Translations under genes and position numbers: made by a program
Notes under the pieces: model-generated
The model's input: the letters and a program-made list of their open reading frames with translations, nothing else
What the model was told of the DNA's origin: nothing
The model's database searches: none
Origin: an uncultured Clostridia bacterium
GTDB taxonomy: Bacteria > Bacillota > Clostridia > Oscillospirales > Acutalibacteraceae
Direction: 5' to 3'
Assembly (NCBI GenBank): GCA_946484175.1
Contig: CAMLSX010000006.1
Span: forward strand, 1 to 64,000
Length of the DNA stretch: 64,000 bases
Shown here: positions 25,167-32,568 of the stretch, piece by piece
Position numbering within the stretch: the first letter of the stretch is position 1
Layout of the letters: each line of letters starts with the position of its first letter

Positions 25167-25952
25167 TTAAGAATTGGCATATCGCGAAAGGAATCTGCGG
25201 GTGCGCTCTTCTTTGGGATTTTCAATGACATCCTTAGCATTTCCCTGTTCCACAATTACACCATTATCCATAAAAATCACCTGATCCGCTACATCACGGG
25301 CAAAAGCCATTTCGTGGGTAACGATAATCATGGTGGTTTTCTGTTCTGCCAGGCTGCGAATTACCTTGAGCACTTCGCCGGTCAATTCCGGGTCGAGTGC
25401 AGAGGTGGGTTCGTCGAAACACATGATATCCGGTTTCATAGCCAGTGCACGTGCAATGGCCACACGCTGCTGTTGTCCGCCGGAAAGCTGGTGAGGATAG
25501 TGATCCGCACGCTCCGCAAGGCCCATCTGCTGAAGCAGCTGCCGTGCTTGTGTTTCAATTTCAGCGGTGATTTCCTTTTTCCGGCTTTTATAATCCGGGC
25601 TGTTTTTGGCCAGCAATTCGCGAGCCAGCATCACGTTTTTCAGCGCCGTATACTGGGGGAAGAGGTTGAAGGACTGGAATACCATACCAAAGTGCAGACG
25701 CTTTTTCCGCACTTCTTTTTCTCTCTGGGTGGCCGGGTCACCTGCATCAAACAGGGTTTCTCCGTGAACAGAGATTTTTCCCCCGTCCGGTGTCTCCAGA
25801 AAATTCAAACAGCGCAGCAGCGTGGTTTTTCCGCTGCCGGAAGAGCCGATAATGGCCAGTGTCTGTCCTTCTTCCAAGTCAAAACTGATATCCTGCAAAA
25901 CCTGTACTTTTCCAAAATGTTTTTCAATATTCTGTACTTGTAAAACTGCCAT
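25167..25952 (-). CDS. Polar amino-acid ABC transporter ATP-binding protein
   Basis: 261 residues, GlnQ/HisP class. Walker [10 protein letters not shown], signature [16 protein letters not shown], Walker [14 protein letters not shown] and the H-loop [14 protein letters not shown] are intact. The protein energises uptake of an amino acid together with the permease 12 bp upstream and the binding protein further upstream. Length fits the family, plus a slightly longer insert ([16 protein letters not shown]) in the helical subdomain. Last gene of a three-gene operon. Confidence 0.94.
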   Translation of the reverse strand: MAVLQVQNIEKHFGKVQVLQDISFDLEEGQTLAIIGSSGSGKTTLLRCLNFLETPDGGKISVHGETLFDAGDPATQREKEVRKKRLHFGMVFQSFNLFPQYTALKNVMLARELLAKNSPDYKSRKKEITAEIETQARQLLQQMGLAERADHYPHQLSGGQQQRVAIARALAMKPDIMCFDEPTSALDPELTGEVLKVIRSLAEQKTTMIIVTHEMAFARDVADQVIFMDNGVIVEQGNAKDVIENPKEERTRRFLSRYANS

Positions 25953-25964
25953 AACTGCCCCTCC

Positions 25965-26687
25965 TTACCTGAAATAGCTGAGTTTGCGCTCTACGTAACC
26001 AAAGAGCAGTGTCAGGATGCCCACAAAGATTAGATAATACACGCCGGTATAGAACAGGGGCCAGATCAGGCCGTCGCTCTTCATAAAGCTCTCGCCCACC
26101 TTAATCAGCTCGCTGACAGCGATGATGCGTGCCAGAGAGGTATCCTTGACCAGTGTGATAATTTCATTGGACATGGGCGGGACGATGCGTTTGATCATTT
26201 GCAGCAGGGTCACTTTAAAGAAAATCTGGGATTTTGTCATACCCAATACCTGCCCTGCTTCCCGCTGCCCTATCGGGACGCCCTCGATGCCGCCGCGATA
26301 GATGACAGAGAAGTAACAGGAATAATTGAGGACAAAAGCTGCCACTGTGGCGATAAAGCGTCCGCTGTTGCCGGAACCCCAGATGTTGTTGTCCAGAATC
26401 AGGCCGGGGCCAAAGTAAATAATCATCAGCTGGAGCATGAGGGGCGTTCCCCGGATGATCCACACTATCAGATCCACAATCAGCTTGATGGGACGCACAC
26501 CAGCCAGCCCTTTCAGACGGCTGGGGACCCACGAAACCTGTGACAAGAAGCGCAGAGGCGCCCATTTGCTCATAGAGCCAAAAGCGATTACAAGGCCCAA
26601 CGGCAAAGAAAACAACAATGTCAGGCCGAACAGCTCGATGGTAGTAGCCATTCCTTCCAGCATTGCATTGGTAACGTTCCAGAACAT
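25965..26687 (-). CDS. Polar amino-acid ABC transporter permease
   Basis: 240 residues of the HisM/GlnP type with about five hydrophobic segments. The ATPase-contacting EAA loop is recognisable as GQREAGQVLGMTKSQIFFKVTL, cut by the family-typical Gly. An insert of ~30 residues (WAPLRFLSQVSWVPSRLKGL) lies between the first two TM segments. It pairs with the adjacent ATP-binding protein. Because it is a single permease, a homodimeric channel is expected. Confidence 0.92.
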   Translation of the reverse strand: MFWNVTNAMLEGMATTIELFGLTLLFSLPLGLVIAFGSMSKWAPLRFLSQVSWVPSRLKGLAGVRPIKLIVDLIVWIIRGTPLMLQLMIIYFGPGLILDNNIWGSGNSGRFIATVAAFVLNYSCYFSVIYRGGIEGVPIGQREAGQVLGMTKSQIFFKVTLLQMIKRIVPPMSNEIITLVKDTSLARIIAVSELIKVGESFMKSDGLIWPLFYTGVYYLIFVGILTLLFGYVERKLSYFR

Positions 26688-26718
26688 GAAATTTCTCCAC
26701 CCCTTATGTCATACCAAA

Positions 26719-26747
26719 GGCAGAGAACAGGTGCCCCGTTCTCTGCC
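26719..26747 (-). other. Intercistronic hairpin between binding-protein and permease genes
   Basis: GGCAGAGAAC (26719-26728) pairs with GTTCTCTGCC (26738-26747). Such stems often stabilise the abundant binding-protein mRNA or partly terminate, allowing less permease and ATPase. A second, weaker stem followed by a T-run on the minus strand lies at about 26776-26826. Confidence 0.5.
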
Positions 26748-26870
26748 CAGTTTTTGATTGTGTTTACCATCCATATGAAAAAAAGGCTGACAGCACCGGC
26801 TGCGATACCGGACGGCAACTGTCGAATGAACAGCTGCCATCCAGAGAATCGCCTGTAAGTGAATCCCCTT

Positions 26871-27731
26871 TTATTTCTGTTCGACAATGTTATCCTTAAT
26901 GCCGTATTTTTCTGCCAGTTCCATCATGGTACCGTCTTCATACAGTTTTACAAACTGTTCGTTGATGAAGTCGGTCAAATCAGAGCCTTTACGGCAGCCT
27001 ACGCCGTAATCTTCGGTGGTAAGCTCTACCGTGGTGACCAGGTCGGGATAGCTGGTACCCTCGCCGATCATAGCGCCGGCCATCAACAGGTCGATCACAC
27101 AGGCGTCAGAGGTACCGGAATCAACTTCCATCAGGGCAGTGGCCTGATCCAATACGTCGTTGGTATCCAGACCCTCAGCTTGTGCGGCTTTCTGTCCGGC
27201 AGAACCGTCTTCCACAGCTACCAGCAGGCCCTCAAGGCTTTCGGTGGTGGCGTACTGGTCAGCAACATCTTTTTTGACCACAACCACTTGTGCATTTTTG
27301 GCATAGGGGTTGGTAGCAGAAGCGCCTTCGGTGATCTCGTTGGTAATGGTCATGCCGTTCCAGGCGCAGTCAATGCTCTTGTTTTCCAGCTCCAGAAGCT
27401 TGTTGCCCCATTCAATCACAGTAAATTGTACCTCTACACCCAAGGCATCGGCAATTTCTCTTGCCATATCAGCATCAAAACCGATCCATTCACCGTTATC
27501 ATCCTTGTAATCCATGGGGGCAAATTCAGTAATGCCCACGACCAGTGTGCCTTTGTCCTTGATGTACTCCACATCACTCTCTGCTGTTTCTTCCTGGCTT
27601 TCGCTTTCCTGTGTGGAAGAATTATTGTCTGCAGTGCTGCTGTCATTTGATGTACTGTCGACCGATGCACAGGCGGCCATTGAAAGGCACATGCCCGCTG
27701 CCAAAAGAATGGAAAGAATTTTTTTCATCAT
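26871..27731 (-). CDS. Polar amino-acid ABC transporter substrate-binding lipoprotein
   Basis: 286 residues. A lipoprotein signal (ILLAAGMCLSMAAC, lipid-bearing Cys21) is followed by a Ser/Thr/Glu-rich linker. The mature part is a family-3 solute-binding protein: GTLVVGITEFAPMDYKDDNG, WIGFDADMAREIADALGVEV and IDCAWNGMTIT. First gene of the operon, downstream of a sigma-A promoter. The ligand is a polar amino acid; which one cannot be told by reading. Confidence 0.93.
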   Translation of the reverse strand: MMKKILSILLAAGMCLSMAACASVDSTSNDSSTADNNSSTQESESQEETAESDVEYIKDKGTLVVGITEFAPMDYKDDNGEWIGFDADMAREIADALGVEVQFTVIEWGNKLLELENKSIDCAWNGMTITNEITEGASATNPYAKNAQVVVVKKDVADQYATTESLEGLLVAVEDGSAGQKAAQAEGLDTNDVLDQATALMEVDSGTSDACVIDLLMAGAMIGEGTSYPDLVTTVELTTEDYGVGCRKGSDLTDFINEQFVKLYEDGTMMELAEKYGIKDNIVEQK

Positions 27732-27822
27732 TGGAAGTTCCTCCTCGTGCTTTTGGGGGAAAGCCCCCTTTTGTACGCAATCACCCAGAATGATTACAGG
27801 GCTGTTTGTTTCTCGCTTTTGT

Positions 27823-27851
27823 ATTTTAGCATACTAATATGATAATGTAAA
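27823..27851 (-). promoter_or_regulatory. Promoter of the amino-acid ABC operon
   Basis: On the minus strand TTTACA (27851-27846), a 17-bp spacer and TAAAAT (27828-27823), upstream of the binding-protein gene. Confidence 0.6.
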
Positions 27852-27963
27852 TAGTAAAAATAAAAAATCCTCATATTGTATTGTTATTATCGTAAAAAAT
27901 AGAACATATAGATAAGAGACACTCCGAAAAAGTGGGGAGACGCAGGGAAGGGGGAACTGTATC

Positions 27964-28464
27964 GTGAAGAGGCGGTCAAAGAAATGGTGCGGACAGCTCG
28001 CGGTTTTGATTTTGTGCGGTATATTTTGCTGCGGCTGTTCTGCGGAATCCATCCCGCCGGAACCGGAATGGATTTTACAGGAAACGGAATGCAGCGTAAC
28101 ACTCGCCGGGGTAGAGGTGAGGGGAACATGCAGCCATACGCTGGAAGGCCTCAGTTCATTTGCGGTAGAATTTCCAGAAGAAATGGCCGGGATGAAAGTA
28201 CAATACCGGCAAGGGCAGTATACTGTCCAGATGGAGGGGCTGACCGATACCCGTACCGGTGGGATGATGGAAGAAAGCGTGTTTGGGCGGCTGTTTGCAG
28301 CGCTGGACAGTGCCGCCCAGACAGAGCTGACATGGCAGAATGGCCGGTGGGCCGGCGCTCTTCCACAGGGGGATATGCTGACGGCGGAGAGCGATGATGC
28401 TGGGAATCCTTTGAGCCTGACGGTGCCGGTATGGCAGCTGGCTGTCCGGTTTGCACAGCCATAG
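27964..28464 (+). CDS. Putative lipoprotein of unknown function
   Basis: 166 residues from a GTG preceded by GAAGGGGGAA. A basic start and hydrophobic core end in a lipobox-like IFCCGC (Cys25), so the protein is probably lipid-anchored. The mature part is beta-rich (CSVTLAGVEVRGTCSHTLEG, VQYRQGQYTVQMEGL) and ends VPVWQLAVRFAQP. No family recognised with confidence. Several sporulation genes lie downstream, but no direct link is shown. Confidence 0.7.
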   Translation: MKRRSKKWCGQLAVLILCGIFCCGCSAESIPPEPEWILQETECSVTLAGVEVRGTCSHTLEGLSSFAVEFPEEMAGMKVQYRQGQYTVQMEGLTDTRTGGMMEESVFGRLFAALDSAAQTELTWQNGRWAGALPQGDMLTAESDDAGNPLSLTVPVWQLAVRFAQP

Positions 28465-28645
28465 TCAAAAAAGAAGCACCCCTTTGACCGATTCCTAATA
28501 GTATGGAGTGGGGCCCGAGAACCACGATGAATTTCCTGCTGGAGAGATTTTCAACCATCCTGCAAACGGATGTTTAAAATCTTTTAAAACCGGCAACAAT
28601 ACCATTGGGTTCCCACTACAAAAAGGATTCGGAGTGTGAAAACGG

Positions 28646-29005
28646 ATGATTCATCGGGGCGATATTTATTATGCCGACCTGAGCCCGGTGGTGGGCTCGG
28701 AACAGGGAGGGGTTCGGCCTGTCCTCATCGTACAAAATGACGTGGGGAACCGGTTCAGCCCAACGGTAATTGCAGCGGCAATCACCAGCCAGCGCTCAAA
28801 AGCGAACCTTCCGACGCATATTCTGCTTTCCGCAGAAAATACCGGCCTGTCACGGGATTCGATTGTCCTGTTGGAACAGGTTCGGACGTTGGATAAGCAT
28901 CGTCTGAAAGAGAAAATGGGGCGTTTGGATTCAAAATCCATGTCTTTGGTAGACAGGGCGCTTTCTGTCAGCTTTGGACTTGCAGACCGCACCGGGCCTA
29001 CATAA
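28646..29005 (+). CDS. MazF/NdoA-type endoribonuclease toxin
   Basis: 119 residues of the PemK/MazF family, which cleaves mRNA at short sequence motifs. N-terminal [20 protein letters not shown] and RPVLIVQND carry the conserved beta-barrel and the basic catalytic region; [17 protein letters not shown] and LEQVRTLDK match NdoA (EndoA) of Bacillus. The usual MazE-like antitoxin should lie directly upstream, but the 180 bp before the gene hold no reading frame. The two small genes downstream look like coat proteins rather than antitoxins. Confidence 0.92.
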   Translation: MIHRGDIYYADLSPVVGSEQGGVRPVLIVQNDVGNRFSPTVIAAAITSQRSKANLPTHILLSAENTGLSRDSIVLLEQVRTLDKHRLKEKMGRLDSKSMSLVDRALSVSFGLADRTGPT

Positions 29006-29046
29006 CCGGGGCGGAAAAGGCTTTAAAGAAGAAAGGAGCAGAAAAC

Positions 29047-29250
29047 ATGGAACTGACCGAAAAAGAGCTGCTTCTGCTGGAAGAACAGCTTCACCTGGAG
29101 CAACTGATGGAGGAGAAATGTCTGGCTTATGCACCGCAGTGTGAAGACCCCCAGCTGCGTATGAAGCTGGAAAGCCTTGCCGGAAGGCACCGTGTTTTAC
29201 AGGAACAGCTTTCACAGGCGGTGACCGGTGAGCTGGGAAAGGACAGCTGA
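29047..29250 (+). CDS. Small helical protein, spore-coat CotF-like
   Basis: 67 residues; ATG after AGAAAGGAGCAG. Two long amphipathic helices (LTEKELLLLEEQLHLEQLM, MKLESLAGRHRVLQEQLSQA) with the spacing of half a ferritin-like bundle, as in short CotF-related clostridial proteins. Two bases separate it from the next gene, which is also CotF-like. The call rests on pattern and neighbourhood (spoIIGA-sigE follow). Confidence 0.6.
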   Translation: MELTEKELLLLEEQLHLEQLMEEKCLAYAPQCEDPQLRMKLESLAGRHRVLQEQLSQAVTGELGKDS

Positions 29251-29252
29251 GT

Positions 29253-29498
29253 ATGGAAGAAAAAATGATTTTCAGCGATTTGGTTGCAGTACAGAACCAG
29301 CTGGCGTTCCATTGCGGAAGATTTGCAGCTGGATGCACGACCCCACAGCTTCGGGATATGGTGTGGAATGTACTGAATGAAGAATTTTTGATTCAGGGCG
29401 AGCTGAACGACGAGATGAAAAAGAGGGCCTGGATCAATCCGGTCCCTGCTTCACAGGAGTCGCTGATGCGGCTGCGCCGTCAGCTGGAACAACAATAA
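29253..29498 (+). CDS. Spore coat protein, CotF-like
   Basis: 81 residues. The pattern FSDLVAVQNQLAFHCGRFAA, LRDMVWNVLNEEFLIQGEL, NDEMKKRAWINPVPAS matches the short CotF family of spore coat and ferritin-like proteins. Starts two bases after the previous stop, so they form a pair. A terminator follows before spoIIGA. Confidence 0.75.
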   Translation: MEEKMIFSDLVAVQNQLAFHCGRFAAGCTTPQLRDMVWNVLNEEFLIQGELNDEMKKRAWINPVPASQESLMRLRRQLEQQ

Positions 29499-29502
29499 AA
29501 GA

Positions 29503-29543
29503 CGGCGGAGAGGCACAGAAAGGCTTTCTCCGCCGAATTTTTT
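29503..29543 (+). terminator. Rho-independent terminator
   Basis: CGGCGGAGA (29503-29511) pairs with TCTCCGCCG (29527-29535), followed by a T-run at 29538-29543. It isolates the coat genes from spoIIGA. Confidence 0.8.
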
Positions 29544-29552
29544 GGGGCAGTT

Positions 29553-29586
29553 GTGACAGAAAAGGACAGTGTGCAGGATGTATACT
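29553..29586 (+). promoter_or_regulatory. spoIIG-type promoter with 22-bp spacer
   Basis: GTGACA (29553-29558) and TATACT (29581-29586) are separated by 22 bp rather than 17. The Bacillus subtilis spoIIG promoter has this same abnormal spacing and needs Spo0A~P to be used. The -35 overlaps TGACAGAA, a poor but recognisable 0A-box-like sequence. Confidence 0.65.
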
Positions 29587-29620
29587 GTATGGGCAGGCGG
29601 AAAACAGAAAGGGGCGGTAC

Positions 29621-30466
29621 ATGAAGCAGACAATCTACATAGATATCCTGATCCTTGTCAATCTGCTGGTAAATTATTTTCTGCTGCTTACGGTACGAGG
29701 ATTTTTACATGTACCGGTAAGCCGGGGAAGAGTTTTTCTGGGGGCGCTGGCCGGAGCATTGGGGGCGATGCTGATTTTTTTGCCGCAGCCGCATTGGAGC
29801 ATTGCGCTGCTGTACCGGCTTTTGCTTTCAGCGGTCATGGTGCTGGCGTGTTTTTTCCCAGTGTCATTGCGTTTGTTCTGTAAGCTGTTGGCGCTGCTGT
29901 ATCTGGCAAGCTTTGGCTTTGCAGGTTTTATGCTGGCACTGTGGGCGATGGGGCAATCTTCGGGGCTGCTGATCAACAACGGAATCCTGTATCTTCCGGT
30001 ATCTCCCATGCTGCTGCTGTTGCTGGCGGCGGCAGCCTATCTGGTGATGACAATCCTACGCCGTATTTCCGGCCCGCCGGAGCTGAAAACGCAGGTCTGT
30101 ACTGTTACCGCATACTATGGCGATAAAACAGTAGTACTGCACGGCAAAGTGGATACGGGCAGCACGCTGACAGAGCCATTTTCCCATAAACCGGCGCTGG
30201 TTGTCGAATGGGAATCTGCGATACCGATTCTGCCGGAGTGTCTGCAAAAGGGGCTGGCTCCTGAAAACTGGACAGAGGGCATCAGGATGATTCCATACCA
30301 TGCAGTTTCGGGAGAAGGGTTTTTGCCGGGTTTTCAGCCGGAAAGAATGGAGGTGAGCATGGACGGAGAAAGCCATGTTTTACATGGCTGCTGGTTGGCA
30401 GTGTGTACGCAAAAGCTTGGACGAGGACAGTATCAGGTACTGGTACCGCCTGCAATATTTGATTGA
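29621..30466 (+). CDS. spoIIGA: Sigma-E processing peptidase
   Basis: 281 residues; ATG after AAAGGGGCGG. The membrane-embedded aspartic protease removes the pro-sequence of sigma-E in the mother cell. About five hydrophobic segments occupy residues 5-145, followed by a cytoplasmic protease domain with the catalytic KVDTGSTLTEP motif (Asp178). Weak overall conservation is normal for this family. The sigE gene starts 15 bp downstream, and the promoter has the spoIIG-type 22-bp spacer. Confidence 0.9.
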   Translation: MKQTIYIDILILVNLLVNYFLLLTVRGFLHVPVSRGRVFLGALAGALGAMLIFLPQPHWSIALLYRLLLSAVMVLACFFPVSLRLFCKLLALLYLASFGFAGFMLALWAMGQSSGLLINNGILYLPVSPMLLLLLAAAAYLVMTILRRISGPPELKTQVCTVTAYYGDKTVVLHGKVDTGSTLTEPFSHKPALVVEWESAIPILPECLQKGLAPENWTEGIRMIPYHAVSGEGFLPGFQPERMEVSMDGESHVLHGCWLAVCTQKLGRGQYQVLVPPAIFD

Positions 30467-30481
30467 AAGGGGAACCTGGGG

Positions 30482-31210
30482 ATGAAATACCGTTTCTTTT
30501 TGCGCTGGAAGCTATTTTGGAAACAGATGCTGTGCCGTTTGGGAAAAATGGCGGGGGAGTCCATTTATTATATCAACGGCTCGGATGCGCTTCCGCCGCC
30601 ATTGAGTCCGGAGGAAGAAAAAGAAATCATGGCCGCGATTTGTCGAGGGGAAGAGCCTTCCCGCGAAAAGCTGATTACGCATAATTTGCGCTTGGTGGTA
30701 TACATTGCGCGGAAATTTGAATCCCCGGGTGCAGGCGTAGAAGATTTGATTTCGATTGGAACGATTGGACTCATCAAGGCAGTGAATACCTTCCGCCCCG
30801 AGAAAAAAATCAAGCTGGCCACCTATGCTTCGCGGTGCATCGAGAATGAAATTCTGATGTACCTGCGCAAGAGCAGCCAGCTGAAAAATGAAGTTTCCAT
30901 CGATGACCCGCTGAACGTGGATTGGGATGGAAATGAGCTTTTACTCTCAGATGTTCTGGGAAGTGACCAGGATACTGTCAACCGCGATCTGGAAAAGGAG
31001 GCGGAAGAAGCCCTGCTGCTAGAAGCGGTCTCCCGGCTTGAACCGCGGGAACAGACCATTATGGAACTGCGTTTTGGACTTCGTGCGCATAAGGAGCATA
31101 CACAAAAAGAAGTTGCCGATGAGCTTGGCATCTCGCAGTCCTACATATCGAGACTGGAAAAGCGCATTATCCAGCGCCTGCGCCGCGATTTGGAGCGGGT
31201 AGCAGGATAG
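30482..31210 (+). CDS. sigE: RNA polymerase sporulation sigma factor, sigma-E
   Basis: 242 residues. The N-terminal ~28 residues are the basic, amphipathic pro-sequence ([17 protein letters not shown]) removed by SpoIIGA, followed by [17 protein letters not shown]. Region 2 is almost identical to Bacillus sigma-E ([45 protein letters not shown]). Region 4 ends with [17 protein letters not shown]. It directs early mother-cell transcription. Unlike Bacillus, no sigG follows; the next genes are convergent and metabolic. Confidence 0.97.
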   Translation: MKYRFFLRWKLFWKQMLCRLGKMAGESIYYINGSDALPPPLSPEEEKEIMAAICRGEEPSREKLITHNLRLVVYIARKFESPGAGVEDLISIGTIGLIKAVNTFRPEKKIKLATYASRCIENEILMYLRKSSQLKNEVSIDDPLNVDWDGNELLLSDVLGSDQDTVNRDLEKEAEEALLLEAVSRLEPREQTIMELRFGLRAHKEHTQKEVADELGISQSYISRLEKRIIQRLRRDLERVAG

Positions 31211-31230
31211 CCAGAAACACAACCAAAAAG

Positions 31231-31270
31231 CAAACCCGCTTCCTTGTCCTGAGACTCGGGAGCGGGTTTG
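31231..31270. terminator. Bidirectional terminator candidate
   Basis: CAAACCCGCT (31231-31240) pairs with AGCGGGTTTG (31261-31270) around a 20-nt loop, between convergent sigE and the dehydratase gene. The T-runs are short. Confidence 0.6.
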
Positions 31271-31282
31271 TGTGTGTTTGAA

Positions 31283-32557
31283 TTAAACTTCTTCTTTCAG
31301 ATTTTCTTTTGCCACAGCCAGCATCAGCTTGATGCGGTTTTCCTGATTGACCCGGGTAGCGCTGGGGTCATAGTCGATGGGCACGATGTTGGCCTTTTCG
31401 TTGATAGCCTTGATTTTGCGAATCATGCCCTTGCCGCAAATATGGTTGGGCAGGCAGCCAAAGGGCTGGGCACAGACGATGTTTTCAAAGCCTGCTTCGG
31501 CAAGCTCCAGCATTTCAGCGGTGAGCAGCCAGCCTTCACCCATTTTGTCGCCGTAACCAATCACGCCGTCTACCAGCTTCTTGACATGGTCATAGGAAGC
31601 GGGAGGCTCAAAGCAGGGCTGAGATTTGATGGCTTCAATGAGCACCTGCTGCATCTTTTCCAGATAATCGTACAGCACCTTAATCACATGGTACTTGGCC
31701 TTGCTGCCGCCATAAATGCGGATATCGTCCAGACGGTTATCAACTTTGAACAGCACAAAGTTGATCAGGCCGGGCACGTTGACCTCGCAGTCCTGCTCTG
31801 CCAGAAAATCTTCCAGATGGTTGTTGGCAAAGGGGGCGTATTTCACATAGATTTCGCCTACGATACCCACCTTGACCTTGGGCACTCTCTTCACGGGGAT
31901 GGAGGCAAAGTCAGCGGTCAGCTTGTGCAGGTATTCTTTCTGCTGCTTGATGGAGCAGGCGTCGCCCTTGTTGATTTTTTCGGACAGATATTTGGTCCAC
32001 TTCTTCACCATGGCATGGCTGTCGCCCTTGATGACCTCATAGGGCTTCACCTGGTTTTCCAGCAGCATCAGGGCGTCGCCATAGACGATAGCGGCAATCA
32101 TTTTCCGAACCAGCGGGATGGAGAGGGAGAAGCCGGGGTTCTTTTCCAGTCCGGACAGGTTCAGGGAAATGACCGGCACATCGGCAAAGCCGGCCTTGCG
32201 CAGAGCCTTGCGGAGCAGGTGGATATAGTTGGAGGCGCGGCAGCCGCCGCCGGTCTGGGTGATGATGAGGGCGGTTTTGCTCACGTCGTATTTGCCGCTT
32301 TTCAGCGCGTCAATAAACTGGCCGATAACCAGCAGGGCGGGATAGCAGGTATCATTGTGGACGTATTTCAGACCTTCCTGCACAATATTGGGGCCGCTGG
32401 TGGTCAGCAGTTCTGCTTTGTAGCCATAGTGCCGGAAAATGCTCACAAACAGCTCAAAGTGGATGCGGAGCATCATGGGGCACAGGATGGTGTATTCCTC
32501 CTTCATCTCCTTGGTGAAGAGAAGTCGGCCGGTCTTATCGCGAATCAATTCTGCCAT
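31283..32557 (-). CDS. 2-hydroxyacyl-CoA dehydratase component (HgdB/D-like)
   Basis: 424 residues, starting 11 bp after the upstream activase gene. The pattern ILCPMMLRIHFELFVSIFRH, VHNDTCYPALLVIGQF, TQTGGGCRASNYIHLLRKAL and VCAQPFGCLPNHICGKGM matches the 2-hydroxyglutaryl-CoA dehydratase D-component family, with Cys ligands for a [4Fe-4S] cluster. In many Clostridia this module is fused to the C-terminus of a ~1400-residue protein with two activase domains; here it is a separate gene. The physiological substrate is not known. Confidence 0.85.
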   Translation of the reverse strand: MAELIRDKTGRLLFTKEMKEEYTILCPMMLRIHFELFVSIFRHYGYKAELLTTSGPNIVQEGLKYVHNDTCYPALLVIGQFIDALKSGKYDVSKTALIITQTGGGCRASNYIHLLRKALRKAGFADVPVISLNLSGLEKNPGFSLSIPLVRKMIAAIVYGDALMLLENQVKPYEVIKGDSHAMVKKWTKYLSEKINKGDACSIKQQKEYLHKLTADFASIPVKRVPKVKVGIVGEIYVKYAPFANNHLEDFLAEQDCEVNVPGLINFVLFKVDNRLDDIRIYGGSKAKYHVIKVLYDYLEKMQQVLIEAIKSQPCFEPPASYDHVKKLVDGVIGYGDKMGEGWLLTAEMLELAEAGFENIVCAQPFGCLPNHICGKGMIRKIKAINEKANIVPIDYDPSATRVNQENRIKLMLAVAKENLKEEV

Positions 32558-32568
32558 ATCATTTCACC

